64,000 nt of DNA from Microbacterium sp. CGR2 (GCF_003626735.1 NZ_RBHX01000001.1:1240001-1304000); one strand, 5' to 3'. Shown: positions 16,960 to 26,013, numbered from the stretch's first letter. Made by a program: numbers and translations. The notes: generated by a model not told the origin, from the letters alone.

Positions 16960-18192
16960 ATGAACGATCCGAGCGTCCCGGATGCCGCCGAACGACGCGC
17001 GCGCATCGCGGTCAGTGCCCTGTTCTTGACCAATGGTGCGCTCTTCGCCAACATCCTGCCGCGGTACCCGGAGATCAAGGCGTCGCTCGGTCTCGACAAC
17101 GTCGGCTACGGGCTGTCGATCGCGGCTCTCCCCGCCGGCGCGATAGTGGCGGGCCTGGCGGCGGCCTTCCTCATCGGCCGGTTCGGCTCGGCACGGGTGG
17201 CGGTGTTCGGCACCGTCGTCACAAGTCTCGGCTACCTGCTGGCCGGTCTCGCCCCTTCTGCACTGCTGTTCCCGATGGCACTCTTCTTCACCGGGGCCAG
17301 CGACGCGATCACCGATGTCGCGCAGAACGCGCACGGGCTCCGCGTGCAGCGCCGGTACGGACGCTCCATCATCAACTCCTTCCACGCGATCTGGTCGATC
17401 GGAGCCGTGCTCGGTGGAGTCATGGCGGCCGCGGCGATCGCGGTCGGCCTGCCCGTCGGCATCCACCTCGCGATCTCCACGGCGATCTTCGCCGCCGTCG
17501 CCCTGAGCGCCCTCCGCTTCTGCCTCCCCGGGCGTGACGAAGAGCGCGGCGAAGACACCGAATCGGATGCCGTCACCGGCGCGACCGAGATGGCCGGCGC
17601 GCAGGCACCGGTGCGCCGGGGTGTGAGCTTCCGGACCGTGGCGATGCTCGCGGCGCTCACCCTCGTCGCCATGGCGGGTGCCATCGCCGAAGACGCGGGC
17701 AACTCGTGGGCGACCCTCTATCTCGCCGACTCCCTCGGTGCCGCGGCGGCGGTCGCGCCGATCGGGTTCATCGCGCTCGTCGGGGCACAGTTCGTCGGAC
17801 GGCTGCTCGGCGACAGTCTCACGGACAGATTCGGGCAGCGCGTCGTCGCCGGCGTGGGCGGGATGATCGCGGCAGTGGGGATGGCGCTGGCTCTCGCTTT
17901 CCCGAGCATCCTCGGCACGATCCTCGGATTCGCCGCCGTCGGGTTCGGCATCGCGACGCTGATCCCGGCAGCGATGCACGCGGCGGACGAGCTCCCCGGG
18001 CTCCGACGGGGCGTGGGTCTGACGGTCGTCTCCTGGTTGTTGCGCGTCGGCTTCCTCCTGTCCCCGCCGTTCGTCGGGTACATCGCCGACGAGTACAGTC
18101 TGCGAGCGGGACTGCTCATCGCTCCGGTCGCCGGAATCGTGGCCGTGCTGCTCTGCGGCGCACTGGAGAAGCGACGCGTCGGTCGCCAGTGA
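16960..18192 (+). CDS. MFS transporter, 12 transmembrane segments
   Basis: This 410-residue inner-membrane permease has two six-helix halves separated by an acidic loop at about 190-215 (GRDEERGEDTESD). Motif A-like residues occur in AFLIGRFGSARVAVFG and GDSLTDRFGQRVVAG. It resembles the fucose/YbjJ-like MFS branch (ITDVAQNAHGLRVQRRYGRSIINSFHAIWSIGAVLGG). GGAAGGA lies eight bases before the ATG at 16960, which decides the start. It follows the ArsR gene by 29 bp and may be under the same control. The substrate is unknown. Confidence 0.9.
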   Translation: MNDPSVPDAAERRARIAVSALFLTNGALFANILPRYPEIKASLGLDNVGYGLSIAALPAGAIVAGLAAAFLIGRFGSARVAVFGTVVTSLGYLLAGLAPSALLFPMALFFTGASDAITDVAQNAHGLRVQRRYGRSIINSFHAIWSIGAVLGGVMAAAAIAVGLPVGIHLAISTAIFAAVALSALRFCLPGRDEERGEDTESDAVTGATEMAGAQAPVRRGVSFRTVAMLAALTLVAMAGAIAEDAGNSWATLYLADSLGAAAAVAPIGFIALVGAQFVGRLLGDSLTDRFGQRVVAGVGGMIAAVGMALALAFPSILGTILGFAAVGFGIATLIPAAMHAADELPGLRRGVGLTVVSWLLRVGFLLSPPFVGYIADEYSLRAGLLIAPVAGIVAVLLCGALEKRRVGRQ

Positions 18193-18194
18193 CC

Positions 18195-18206
18195 GTATAC
18201 GTATTC
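18195..18206. promoter_or_regulatory. LacI operator A, over the -35 region of the importer promoter
   Basis: The core ATACGTAT (18197-18204) is a perfect palindrome. A TATAAT -10 box at 18217-18222 follows at a distance that puts the weak -35 element under this site. Its centre is exactly 55 bp from operator B. Confidence 0.75.
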
Positions 18207-18216
18207 ACCCCCGCGA

Positions 18217-18222
18217 TATAAT
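18217..18222 (+). promoter_or_regulatory. -10 box of the importer operon promoter
   Basis: A perfect TATAAT lies between operators A and B, about 50 bp before the binding-protein start. The -35 hexamer is poor and overlaps operator A. Confidence 0.6.
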
Positions 18223-18248
18223 GCGAAAATAGGCTTCCCTAAGTCGAC

Positions 18249-18262
18249 TGCATACGTATACC
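18249..18262. promoter_or_regulatory. LacI operator B, downstream of the importer promoter
   Basis: TGCATACGTATACC contains the same ATACGTAT core (18252-18259). It lies about 27 bp downstream of the -10 box and 10 bp before the start codon, a classic second operator for repression. Confidence 0.75.
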
Positions 18263-18271
18263 ATCAGCCGT

Positions 18272-19579
18272 ATGGCACACAACAAGCATCGGGCATTGCC
18301 GGTTCTCGCACTCGCAGCCGTGGGCATCGTCGCCCTCTCCAGCTGCGGCGCCGGAACCCGCACCGACAATGACAACGCGACAACGGTGTCGTGCGACTAC
18401 ACCGCTCCCGAGGGCAAGACCACGGTCAACGTGCTCGCCTACAACTCCTCCGCGATCGATCCCTTCACCGACACGATGGTCTCGAGCTGCTCGACCGACG
18501 ACGTGACCCTGAAGCACGACCCGATCGACTTCGGTGGACAGGTGACCAAGACGACCGCCACCCTCGCCGGCGAGACGGGCACGTACGACATCCTCGAGAC
18601 CTATGGCTTCGTCATCCCGGGGCTCGGCGAAGACGAGAAGCTCGTCCCGCTGAACGACCTGTGGGACACCTACGCCGACGACTACGGTCTCGGCGACATC
18701 AGCGAGTCCATGGTCGAGGGCATGTCCTACGACGGCGATATCTACGCCGTACCCATGCAGGCGCAGATGTACGTGATGGCGTACCGGACCGACGTCTTCG
18801 AAGACCTCGGGCTCGAAGTGCCGACGACGTTCGGCGAGATGATCGAGGCGGCCGAAGCCATCAAGGAAGCGGGGGTCATGGACTACCCGATCGCCCTGCC
18901 GTGGCTCGCCACCAGCGACGTCTCGACGGGATTCCAGGCGGCGATGAACTCGCTGGGCGCCGATTTCGTCACCGCAGACGGCGAGGTCACCCTCGACACA
19001 CCAGAGGCCAAGGAGGCGGTCGAGGCGATGCTCTCCCTCAAGCCGTACATGGACCCCCAGGTCACCACGTTCGACCAGCCCAAGGTGCAGCAGCAGATGT
19101 TCAACGGCACGGCCGCGATGTCGATCATGTTCTCCGGCCGCATGTACGACCTGACGCTCGAGTCCAACTCGAAGCTCTCCGACTCCTTCGGGTTCGCCGG
19201 CGCTCCGAAGGTGTCGGACGACGCGGAATACTCCTACAACCGCCTGTCGATCGACGGCTGGTCCATTCCGTTCAACACCAAGCTCGACCACGAGATGCTG
19301 TTCGTCATGATGGCCTCTGCCGTCAGTGAAGACGCCTCCGAGGCATCCGTTCCTGCCGCCTACCCGGCCAGGGAAGGAATGGTCACCGAAGAGAACTCGC
19401 CGTACGGCGCAGCTGCCAACGATTCGATCGCCAGCGTGGCGCCGCCGGTCGTCTCGCCCTACACGGCGGACATCACCAACGAGATCCGCCCGATCCTGGT
19501 GCAGGTGCTCAACGGCAGCCTGGCGGTGGACGAAGGGCTCGCGCAGATGCAGGCCGCCGGCGAGAAGATCGCCGGCTGA
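18272..19579 (+). CDS. Carbohydrate-type ABC transporter substrate-binding lipoprotein (family 1)
   Basis: This 435-residue lipoprotein has a signal peptide ending in the lipobox ALSSC (Cys about residue 25). The mature part has the MalE/UgpB-like fold (VNVLAYNSSAIDPF, DILETYGFVIPGLGEDEKLVPLNDLWD, YAVPMQAQMYVMAYRTDVFEDLGLEVPTTFGEM, FNGTAAMSIMFSG). It is the first gene of an operon with two permeases and a hydrolase. A stable hairpin follows at 19597-19630, probably keeping this transcript more abundant than the permeases. Two LacI-type operators flank the promoter. The ligand is likely a sugar, polyol or similar hydroxylated compound but cannot be named. Confidence 0.93.
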   Translation: MAHNKHRALPVLALAAVGIVALSSCGAGTRTDNDNATTVSCDYTAPEGKTTVNVLAYNSSAIDPFTDTMVSSCSTDDVTLKHDPIDFGGQVTKTTATLAGETGTYDILETYGFVIPGLGEDEKLVPLNDLWDTYADDYGLGDISESMVEGMSYDGDIYAVPMQAQMYVMAYRTDVFEDLGLEVPTTFGEMIEAAEAIKEAGVMDYPIALPWLATSDVSTGFQAAMNSLGADFVTADGEVTLDTPEAKEAVEAMLSLKPYMDPQVTTFDQPKVQQQMFNGTAAMSIMFSGRMYDLTLESNSKLSDSFGFAGAPKVSDDAEYSYNRLSIDGWSIPFNTKLDHEMLFVMMASAVSEDASEASVPAAYPAREGMVTEENSPYGAAANDSIASVAPPVVSPYTADITNEIRPILVQVLNGSLAVDEGLAQMQAAGEKIAG

Positions 19580-19596
19580 CCCCCACCGACAGCAGT

Positions 19597-19630
19597 GACT
19601 GTGGCCTGAGCGCGAGTTCAGGCCACAGTC
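19597..19630 (+). terminator. Intercistronic hairpin between binding protein and permeases
   Basis: Perfect 13-bp arms (GACTGTGGCCTGA and its complement) enclose an 8-nt loop, with no U-tract after it. Such stems between binding-protein and permease genes usually stabilise the upstream mRNA or partially terminate, giving more receptor than channel. Confidence 0.7.
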
Positions 19631-19649
19631 CGTCCAAAGGAGGACGCCA

Positions 19650-20522
19650 ATGAAGGCACGTGAATTCTGGGTGCTCTTCTTCCCGAGCCTGCTGGTGATG
19701 GCTGCACTCCTCGTGCTCCCTCTGGTACGCACGGTGCAGTGGAGCTTCGAACAGGTCCGCTACGGCACACCCGGGACTTTCGTCGGTCTCGACAACTTCG
19801 CGAACGCGCTCACCGACCCGCGGTTCCACAGCGCGGTCATCTTCACGGTGGCAGTCACCGTGGTGACGACGGCGATCCTGCTGGTGGCGGGCTACATCAT
19901 CGCGACGGGCATCAACCGCATCACCACGTCCCGCCCGCTGGTCCTCGGCATCATGCTCGTCTCGTACGTGCTGCCGAACCTCGTCGGAGCCGTCGCGTTC
20001 TCCTGGCTCTTCGACGACAACTTCGGCGGGGTGGTGAACAGGCTGATCGGGTTCTTCGGCGGCACGCAGGTGCTCTGGTTCACCGACCAGGTGCCCAACG
20101 CGATCCTGGTCATCGCGAACACCGTCTGGCACATGCTCCCGTTCGCGATGCTCATCATCCTGGCAGGGCTGCAGGGAGTTCCGGCTGAACTCAAAGAGGC
20201 CGCGAAGATCGATGGTGCCAACGCGTTCCAGACGCACATCAGCGTCATCATCCCGACGATTCGCGGGGTGCTGGGGTTCGTCACCCTCATCACGATCATG
20301 GATGTGCTCCGCATGTTCGACAACCTGATCCCGCTGTCACCTCAGGCGCAGTCGATCGGGAACGAGTCGATCATGCTCTACGTCTATTCGGTCGCTTTCG
20401 CCGACGGCGCGGAGCAGCTCGGCCTCGGCAGCGCGATCAACGTCCTCACCATCCTGCTGATCCTCATCATGCTGATCCCGTTCATCCGGGGCATCTTCAA
20501 GGAAGCGAAGGCCGAACGATGA
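19650..20522 (+). CDS. Carbohydrate ABC transporter permease (MalF-like)
   Basis: This 290-residue membrane protein has six predicted helices and the EAA loop that contacts the ATPase (VPAELKEAAKIDGANAFQTHISVIIPTIRG, about 180-210). AGGAGG lies upstream of the ATG. It overlaps the next permease start by four bases. No ATPase gene is in the operon, so a shared MsiK-like ATPase encoded elsewhere is expected, as is usual in actinobacteria. Confidence 0.95.
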   Translation: MKAREFWVLFFPSLLVMAALLVLPLVRTVQWSFEQVRYGTPGTFVGLDNFANALTDPRFHSAVIFTVAVTVVTTAILLVAGYIIATGINRITTSRPLVLGIMLVSYVLPNLVGAVAFSWLFDDNFGGVVNRLIGFFGGTQVLWFTDQVPNAILVIANTVWHMLPFAMLIILAGLQGVPAELKEAAKIDGANAFQTHISVIIPTIRGVLGFVTLITIMDVLRMFDNLIPLSPQAQSIGNESIMLYVYSVAFADGAEQLGLGSAINVLTILLILIMLIPFIRGIFKEAKAER

Positions 20523-21412
20523 GTCTCACCGCCGCAGAGCTCTCCACCAGGGCCATCGTCACCCGGGGCTCTTCGCCGCGCAAGCGTCGCGGGACCCGTC
20601 GCCCACCCGTCATCACGGGGCTGCTGCTCGGCATCCTGTGCTTCGTCATGCTGAGCCCCTTCATCTGGATGACGCTGTCGGTGACCAAGCCCACCGACGT
20701 GGCGTTCGCGAATCCGCCGGTGCTCTGGGACTATCAGCCCACCCTGCAGGCCTTCGTCGACCTCTGGGAGACCACGTACTTCGCCGACTACCTCATCAAC
20801 ACCCTGGTCGTCGCCACGGTGTCGACGGTCGTCGCGCTGGTGATCGGGATCCCGGCGGCGTACGCGCTGTCCCGATTCCCCAGTTACGTCTCCGCGCTCC
20901 TGCTCGTGCTCGCCCTCATCTTCCGTGCACTGCCGCGCTTCGCGGTCGTGCTGCCGATGTACGACATCAGTCGCGCGCTCGGAATCTACGACACGACGTT
21001 CGCGCTCGCCATCGCGCTCGTCGCGATCAACCAGCCGTTCACGATCTGGTTGCTGCGAAACTTCTTCGCGGAGATCCCCCGCGAACTCGACGAAGCAGCC
21101 ATGATCGACGGCTGCACCAGGATCGGGATGCTACGCCGGGTCATGATCCCGCTGATGGGGCCCGGCATCCTCACCGCCGGCATCTTCGTCTTCCTGTTCG
21201 CATTCCAGGAGTACCTCACCGCGCTCGTGCTCACCGACACCTCGTCGAAGACGGTGCCGGTCTTCATCGCCACGCAACTCGGGCAGACACTGCCGATGCT
21301 CCAACAGGCGGGGGCGGCATCGATGCTCTTGACCATCCCGGTGTTCGTCATCGCGTTCATCGCGCAGAAGTACCTCGTCGCAGGGCTCAGCGACGGCGCT
21401 GTGAAGGGCTGA
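20519..21412 (+). CDS. Carbohydrate ABC transporter permease (MalG-like)
   Basis: This 297-residue second channel subunit has an N-terminal basic tail, then six hydrophobic segments and the EAA motif (IPRELDEAAMIDGCTRIGMLRRVMIPLMGPG, about 185-215). It starts with an ATGA overlap with the MalF-like gene and ends one base before the GTG of the hydrolase, so all are one transcript. Confidence 0.95.
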   Translation: MSLTAAELSTRAIVTRGSSPRKRRGTRRPPVITGLLLGILCFVMLSPFIWMTLSVTKPTDVAFANPPVLWDYQPTLQAFVDLWETTYFADYLINTLVVATVSTVVALVIGIPAAYALSRFPSYVSALLLVLALIFRALPRFAVVLPMYDISRALGIYDTTFALAIALVAINQPFTIWLLRNFFAEIPRELDEAAMIDGCTRIGMLRRVMIPLMGPGILTAGIFVFLFAFQEYLTALVLTDTSSKTVPVFIATQLGQTLPMLQQAGAASMLLTIPVFVIAFIAQKYLVAGLSDGAVKG

Positions 21413-21413
21413 C

Positions 21414-22103
21414 GTGGCACCGCTGGTGCTGCTCGCCGGCATGAACTGCACGGCAGACCTGTGGGCGGATGCCGAGCTGGACGGGGTGGTCCTGCCGACG
21501 CTGGATCGCCCCACACTGTCGAGTCAGGTCGAGGTGCTGCTGGACGAGTTGCCGCGGTCGTTCGTCCTGGTCGGGCACTCGCTCGGCGCGATCGTCGCGA
21601 TGGCCCTCGCGCTGCACGCACCTGAGCGTGTTGCGGGGCTCTGTCTGGTGTCGACCAACGCCAAGGCGCCGACGGATGCACAGCGCGACGGGTGGCGGGA
21701 GTGGTTGCATCAGCTCGAGAACGGGGCGACTGCCCGGGAGCTGCAGGAGAGCATTCTCGACGCGCTGCTCGGGGCCGAGGTCGTGAGCGCACGGGAAGAC
21801 CTGGTGGCCCGCGCGCTCCGCATGGGAGACGAGACCGGGACAGCACGGTTGCGCGCGCAGCTCGCGATGCAGCTGACGCGCGCCGACCTGCTCTCCCGGT
21901 TGCCCGCGCTTACGGTGCCGACTCTCGTGGTGTCAGGTCTCGATGACGTCGTCTGCCCGCCGCACTTCCACACGGAGATCGTCACCGCGCTGCCGGACGC
22001 CCGACTGGTGACCCTGGACGGCGGGCACCTCTTGCCGTTGCAACGCGCGCAGGCTTTCGGCGGTCTGCTGCGGTCGTGGCAGGCGCAGCTACCGCGCGGG
22101 TGA
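21414..22103 (+). CDS. Alpha/beta-fold hydrolase
   Basis: This compact 229-residue hydrolase has the nucleophile elbow GHSLGA (Ser about residue 52), an Asp in SGLDDVVCP and a His in LDGGHLLPLQ completing a triad. It has a small cap domain and no signal peptide. It uses a GTG start two bases after the permease stop, so it belongs to the LacI-controlled importer operon and may cleave an ester or lactone of the imported compound. Its 3' end overlaps the convergent aldolase gene by 15 bp. Confidence 0.88.
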   Translation: MAPLVLLAGMNCTADLWADAELDGVVLPTLDRPTLSSQVEVLLDELPRSFVLVGHSLGAIVAMALALHAPERVAGLCLVSTNAKAPTDAQRDGWREWLHQLENGATARELQESILDALLGAEVVSAREDLVARALRMGDETGTARLRAQLAMQLTRADLLSRLPALTVPTLVVSGLDDVVCPPHFHTEIVTALPDARLVTLDGGHLLPLQRAQAFGGLLRSWQAQLPRG

Positions 22104-22829
22104 CGCGAGGTCGCGCAGATGCCCCATGAGCGACGAAGCGAGGTTGTAGACCACGAGGTCGGCACCCTGCGTGAAGGCTGTCTCGGCGGCCGCTCGCGTG
22201 CCGACGATGTCCATGCGCAGCGAACCCGCCGCAGCCAGGGCGTCGTGCACCGCGGCGATCGCGTCGGCGACCGGCGGGTCGTCGGCACACGAGCTCGCGG
22301 CGAGGTCGGCCGGACCCACCATGATCCCGTCGAGGCGCGGCATCGCGACGATCTCGTGGGCCGCGCCGACCCCGGCGGGTGACTCGATCATGCCGAGGAC
22401 GAGGGTGTTCTCGAGCCACCAGTCGCGGTGGTCGGCTGCGACGACTTCGCCGAAACGACCGGCGCGGCTGTAGGTCGCGAAGCCGCGACTGCCGACCGGC
22501 GGGTACAGCGACGCATCGATGAGTGCGGCCGCATCCGCCGCGGCGTCGAGGTGGGGTGCGAGAATCCCCTCGGCTCCCTGGTCGAGCACCCGCAGGATCT
22601 GCCCGCGGTCGTTCTCGCCGACACGCACGACGACCGGAACGTCATGCACCGCTGCGAGGGCGATGTGCTGGCGGAGCGCGATGATGTCGGCAGGTCCGTG
22701 CTCGCAGTCGAGGAGGATGAAGTCGAAGTCCGCCACGGCGAGCATCTCGACGAGCTCCTCCGACGGCATCCGCAGCAAAGCGCCGATGAGCTTCTCGCCC
22801 GCCCGCGCCCTCGACCGCAGGGACGCCAT
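22089..22829 (-). CDS. HpcH/HpaI family class II aldolase
   Basis: This 246-residue TIM-barrel enzyme cleaves 2-keto-4(or 3)-hydroxy acids to pyruvate (or a related enolate) and an aldehyde in a divalent-metal-dependent reaction. The catalytic set aligns with HpaI numbering: His44 (LLDCEHGPAD), Arg69 (VVVRVGEN), Glu149 (LGMIESPAG) and Asp175 (VGPADLAAS), with the last two as metal ligands. The start at 22829 is set by the TGATG overlap with the SDR gene. As the last gene of the hisD-like/SDR/aldolase operon it probably performs the carbon-carbon bond cleavage of the pathway. Confidence 0.93.
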   Translation of the reverse strand: MASLRSRARAGEKLIGALLRMPSEELVEMLAVADFDFILLDCEHGPADIIALRQHIALAAVHDVPVVVRVGENDRGQILRVLDQGAEGILAPHLDAAADAAALIDASLYPPVGSRGFATYSRAGRFGEVVAADHRDWWLENTLVLGMIESPAGVGAAHEIVAMPRLDGIMVGPADLAASSCADDPPVADAIAAVHDALAAAGSLRMDIVGTRAAAETAFTQGADLVVYNLASSLMGHLRDLASPAR

Positions 22830-23587
22830 CACGCGACCATCCCGGCCGACAGGTCGACGTCGGCCCCGCACATGCCCGGCATCGAGAGCATCGCGACGAC
22901 CGCGGCTCCGACCTCTTCCTCGGTGATCATCCGACCGAGGGCGGCACGCGAGACGAACAACTGCTCGGCGTCGTCGACGGTGGTTCCGGAGCGATCGGCC
23001 TCGAGCCGGAAGTTCCGCTCCATGCGCGGACCCTGAACGGGCCCGGGCGACAGGGTGTTCACGCGCACTCCAGCGGGCCCGACCTCGAAAGCGAGCGTCG
23101 AGGTCAGCCCGATCACGGCCATCTTCGAGGCGCAGTAGGGGGTGCGGTGCGCGAGAGGGCGCTTGCCCGACACGGACGCGACGTTGATGATGTCGCCGTC
23201 ACCGCGTTCGATCATGCCGGGGAGCAACGCTTTGCAGAGCAAGAAGGTGCCGCGCACATTCACCGCGAAGACGTCGTCCCACTCGTCGACCTCGATGTCG
23301 GTGAGGGCGGCGACCGGTCCGGGTACGCCGGCGTTGTTCACGAGGATCGAGACATCCGTTCCGGCGAGGGTGTCACGCAGAGCACCGACGGACGCCGCAT
23401 CCGCGACGTCGCATGTGACGGCACGTGCACGTTCCCCGAGCTCCGCGACGACCGCGGCGAGCTTGTGCTCGCCACGGCCGACGACGACGACATCCGCGCC
23501 GGACCCATGCAGCGCGCGGGCGATGGCCGCCCCGAGGCCGCTGCCACCGCCGGTCACCACGGCGGTACGGCCGGTGAGGTCGGTCAC
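22829..23587 (-). CDS. SDR family oxidoreductase
   Basis: This 252-residue classical short-chain dehydrogenase has the cofactor motif TGGGSGLG (about 12-19), VNNAG, catalytic Ser in NVASVSG and YxxxK in TPYCASK. The GTG start at 23587 overlaps the stop of the HisD-like gene (GTGA) and is preceded by GGAG; a longer frame to 23626 would run inside that gene. It probably oxidises a second hydroxyl of the substrate, setting up the keto acid for the aldolase. Confidence 0.92.
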   Translation of the reverse strand: MTDLTGRTAVVTGGGSGLGAAIARALHGSGADVVVVGRGEHKLAAVVAELGERARAVTCDVADAASVGALRDTLAGTDVSILVNNAGVPGPVAALTDIEVDEWDDVFAVNVRGTFLLCKALLPGMIERGDGDIINVASVSGKRPLAHRTPYCASKMAVIGLTSTLAFEVGPAGVRVNTLSPGPVQGPRMERNFRLEADRSGTTVDDAEQLFVSRAALGRMITEEEVGAAVVAMLSMPGMCGADVDLSAGMVA

Positions 23588-24912
23588 CGCGACTCCACGA
23601 CGGCAGCGTGGCTCTCTACGATCCACGCGAACTCCGCGCCGGCATGACGCCAGGCGCGGGCGTCACCCGAGCGCGCATGTCCTTCGAACAGCTCCACGCG
23701 GGCGGCGCGCCCGCAGACAGCACCGAGCTCGGCCGACGACTGCGTGCTCTGCACCTCTTGGTACGTCACCGTGCGCAGGTACTTTCCCACCCAGAGTCCG
23801 CCCGTGTAGCGCGCGGCACCGAGCGTCGGCAGCACGTGGTTGGTGCCGATGACCTTGTCGCCGTAAGAGACGCACGTGTTCTCCCCGAGGAAGAGGGCGC
23901 CGTAGTCATGCAGCCGGTCGAGCGCCTCGCGGGGGTTCTCGGTGAAGATCTGCACATGCTCGAATGCGAAATCGTCGGCGATGCGATACGCGTCGTCGAG
24001 GTCGTCGGCCACGATGACCTGCCCCCAGTCCCGCCAGGCGGGCTCGGCATAGTCACGCGTGGGCATGCCGGGCAGGATCTTGTCGATCCAGTCCATGACC
24101 TCTTCTGCGAGCTTCTGCGAGGTGGTCACCAGAACGGCGGGGGAGTCGGGACCGTGTTCGGCCTGAGAGAGCAGGTCGACCGCGGTGAAGAACGGGTCGG
24201 CGTGCTCGTCTGCGAGGATCAGGATCTCGGTCGGTCCGGCGAAGAGATCGATGCCGACCTCTCCGAAGAGCTGCCGCTTCGCCTCGGCGACATAGGCGTT
24301 ACCCGGGCCCGCGATCATGTTGACCGGCTCGATCGTGTCGGTGCCCACCGCCATCGCGGCCACGGCCTGGACGCCGCCGAGGATGTAGATCTCGTCGGCA
24401 CCGGCCATCTTCATCGCGGCGACCGTGGCGGCGGGGATCTCACCCCGAATCGGCGGAGTGCAGGCCACCACCCGGGGGACTCCCGCGACCTTGGCGGTGA
24501 TGATCGTCATGTGGGCGGATGCCGTGAGCGGATACTTCCCGCCGGGGATGTAGGCGCCGGCCGCCTGCACCGGGACGTGCTTCTGGCCGAGGAACACGCC
24601 GGGAAGAGTCTCGACCTCGATGTCGACGAGGGAGTCTCGCTGCGCCTGCGCGAAACGACGGACCTGCGTCTGCACGAACTCGATGTCCTCGATCACCTGC
24701 GGCGACAGCGTGCCGATGATCTGCTCGATCTCGGCATCCGACAGTCGGTACGACTCGGGGCTCCAGCTGTCGAACTGCTCGGCGTAGCGTCGGACGGCGG
24801 CGTCGCCGTTCTCGCGGATGTCGCCGATGATCCCGCGGACGCGTTCGGCGACGTCCTGCTGAGCGGTGTCCGCGAACGTCTTCGTCGGCGCGGACTTCAA
24901 GTGCAGGGGCAT
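23584..24912 (-). CDS. Histidinol-dehydrogenase-family alcohol dehydrogenase (catabolic paralogue 1)
   Basis: This 442-residue zinc- and NAD-dependent dehydrogenase of the HisD fold performs alcohol-to-acid oxidations in this family. All HisD residues are present: zinc ligands Gln250 and His253 (SQAEHG), Asp352 and His412, and catalytic Glu318-His319 (FAFEHVQ). No other histidine-biosynthesis gene is near and the gene is under a LacI-type operator, so a catabolic role is far more likely than histidine synthesis. Known non-histidine relatives include sulfopropanediol 3-dehydrogenase (HpsN). AAAGGAAGG precedes the ATG. It is first in the operon with the SDR and aldolase. Confidence 0.9.
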   Translation of the reverse strand: MPLHLKSAPTKTFADTAQQDVAERVRGIIGDIRENGDAAVRRYAEQFDSWSPESYRLSDAEIEQIIGTLSPQVIEDIEFVQTQVRRFAQAQRDSLVDIEVETLPGVFLGQKHVPVQAAGAYIPGGKYPLTASAHMTIITAKVAGVPRVVACTPPIRGEIPAATVAAMKMAGADEIYILGGVQAVAAMAVGTDTIEPVNMIAGPGNAYVAEAKRQLFGEVGIDLFAGPTEILILADEHADPFFTAVDLLSQAEHGPDSPAVLVTTSQKLAEEVMDWIDKILPGMPTRDYAEPAWRDWGQVIVADDLDDAYRIADDFAFEHVQIFTENPREALDRLHDYGALFLGENTCVSYGDKVIGTNHVLPTLGAARYTGGLWVGKYLRTVTYQEVQSTQSSAELGAVCGRAARVELFEGHARSGDARAWRHAGAEFAWIVESHAAVVESR

Positions 24913-24928
24913 GGCCCTTCCTTTCGTT

Positions 24929-24940
24929 GCATACGTATGC
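24929..24940. promoter_or_regulatory. LacI operator C
   Basis: The 12-bp perfect palindrome GCATACGTATGC lies between the divergent hisD-like and lacI genes. It is just downstream of a hisD-side promoter formed by TTGACG (24969-24974, minus strand), an 18-bp spacer and CATAAT (24945-24950). A further half-site, CGTATGCA, is at 24955-24962. Confidence 0.8.
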
Positions 24941-24944
24941 TCTG

Positions 24945-24974
24945 ATTATGACCGCGTATGCACAGCAGCGTCAA
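24945..24974 (-). promoter_or_regulatory. Promoter of the HisD-like/SDR/aldolase operon
   Basis: On the minus strand the -35 element TTGACG and the -10 element CATAAT are 18 bp apart. Operator C begins about five bases downstream, covering the start-site region. Confidence 0.6.
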
Positions 24975-25011
24975 GGCGTTAGAATCCGATGGATCGAGCG
25001 GAGGGCGTCAG

Positions 25012-26013
25012 ATGGTCGTCACAAGTCGTGATGTCGCACGGCTGGCGGGGGTGTCGCAGCCGACGGTGTCCCGCGCGCTGCGCGATGACTCGCGGGTGTC
25101 GGATGCGACCAAGGTTCGCGTGCGCGAAGCGGCCCAGCTTCTGGGGTACGTGCCCAGCGAAGCCGGACGGGCACTGTCGTCCGGCCGGACGCGGCGCATC
25201 GGGCTGCTGCTGACCGATCTCGACAATCAGTTCTACTCGCACATCATCGCGCCCGTGCATCGCCAGCTTGAGGCCCTCGGCTATCAGCTCATGCTGCACA
25301 CCGAGAGCGCCGACAACGACACCATCGTGGAACGGCTGCTCGCAAACGGACTCGACGGGGTGATCCTCGCGACCACGACAGTCGAGTCGGCGGCTCCGCT
25401 GCGCCTCAAGGACCGCGGGCTCCCGTTCGTCTATTTCAACCGCACGGCCGCGCTGATCGAAGCGGACGCCACGGTGGTGGATCCGATTCCGGGATACCGG
25501 CAGGCCGTCGATCGCTCCGTCGAGTTGGGTCATCGCCGCATCGGGGCCGTGCTCGGGCCGAGCAACACGAGTACCGCACAGGCGCGGGAATCCGCGCTTC
25601 GCGCCGCGCTCCTGGCCCATGGTCTCTCCCTGGCCGAAGTCGACACCCGTCGCGTACCCTACAGCGCCGACGAAGGGGAGGCCGCGGCGCGCTCGATCCT
25701 GGAGCAGGTCGACCGCCCCACCCTGCTGTTCTGCGGCAACGATGTCGTGGCATACGGCGTCCTCAACGCGGCGCACCGCGCCGGCCTGCGAGTGCCGGAA
25801 GACCTTTCCGTCATCGGCTTCGACGACCTCCCCGAAGCCGCCTGGCCGATCATCGATCTCGCCACGGTCGGATACGACATCTCGGGGATGGCTGTCGCGG
25901 CCGCGGATCTCATCGTGCGACGCATCGAAGACCGCGAGGCCCCGATCGACAACACGCTGTTCGGGTCGGAGTTCGTCCCGCGCCGGACGCTCTCCGCAGC
26001 ACCGGTCCGCTGA
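25012..26013 (+). CDS. LacI family transcriptional regulator
   Basis: This 333-residue repressor has an N-terminal LacI HTH (TSRDVARLAGVSQPTVSRALRDDSRVSDATKVRVREAAQLLGYVPSEAGRAL, about 4-56) and a periplasmic-binding-protein-like effector domain (IGLLLTDLDNQFYSHIIAPV onward). GGAGGG before the ATG at 25012 decides the start; an upstream frame to 24958 runs through the promoter. Four sites with an ATACG(T/C)AT core lie before the three operons of this island, so it is the local repressor, released by the imported substrate or an intermediate. Confidence 0.94.
   Translation: MVVTSRDVARLAGVSQPTVSRALRDDSRVSDATKVRVREAAQLLGYVPSEAGRALSSGRTRRIGLLLTDLDNQFYSHIIAPVHRQLEALGYQLMLHTESADNDTIVERLLANGLDGVILATTTVESAAPLRLKDRGLPFVYFNRTAALIEADATVVDPIPGYRQAVDRSVELGHRRIGAVLGPSNTSTAQARESALRAALLAHGLSLAEVDTRRVPYSADEGEAAARSILEQVDRPTLLFCGNDVVAYGVLNAAHRAGLRVPEDLSVIGFDDLPEAAWPIIDLATVGYDISGMAVAAADLIVRRIEDREAPIDNTLFGSEFVPRRTLSAAPVR

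Noticed and set aside
16480..17979. 499-codon minus-strand frame over the ArsR and MFS genes
   Set aside because: It is Glu/Asp/Arg-rich shadow sequence opposite a clear MFS transporter.
23584..24912. Annotation of the HisD-like genes as histidine-biosynthetic hisD
   Set aside because: No hisG, hisB or other his gene is nearby, there are two diverged copies, and the operators and neighbours are catabolic.
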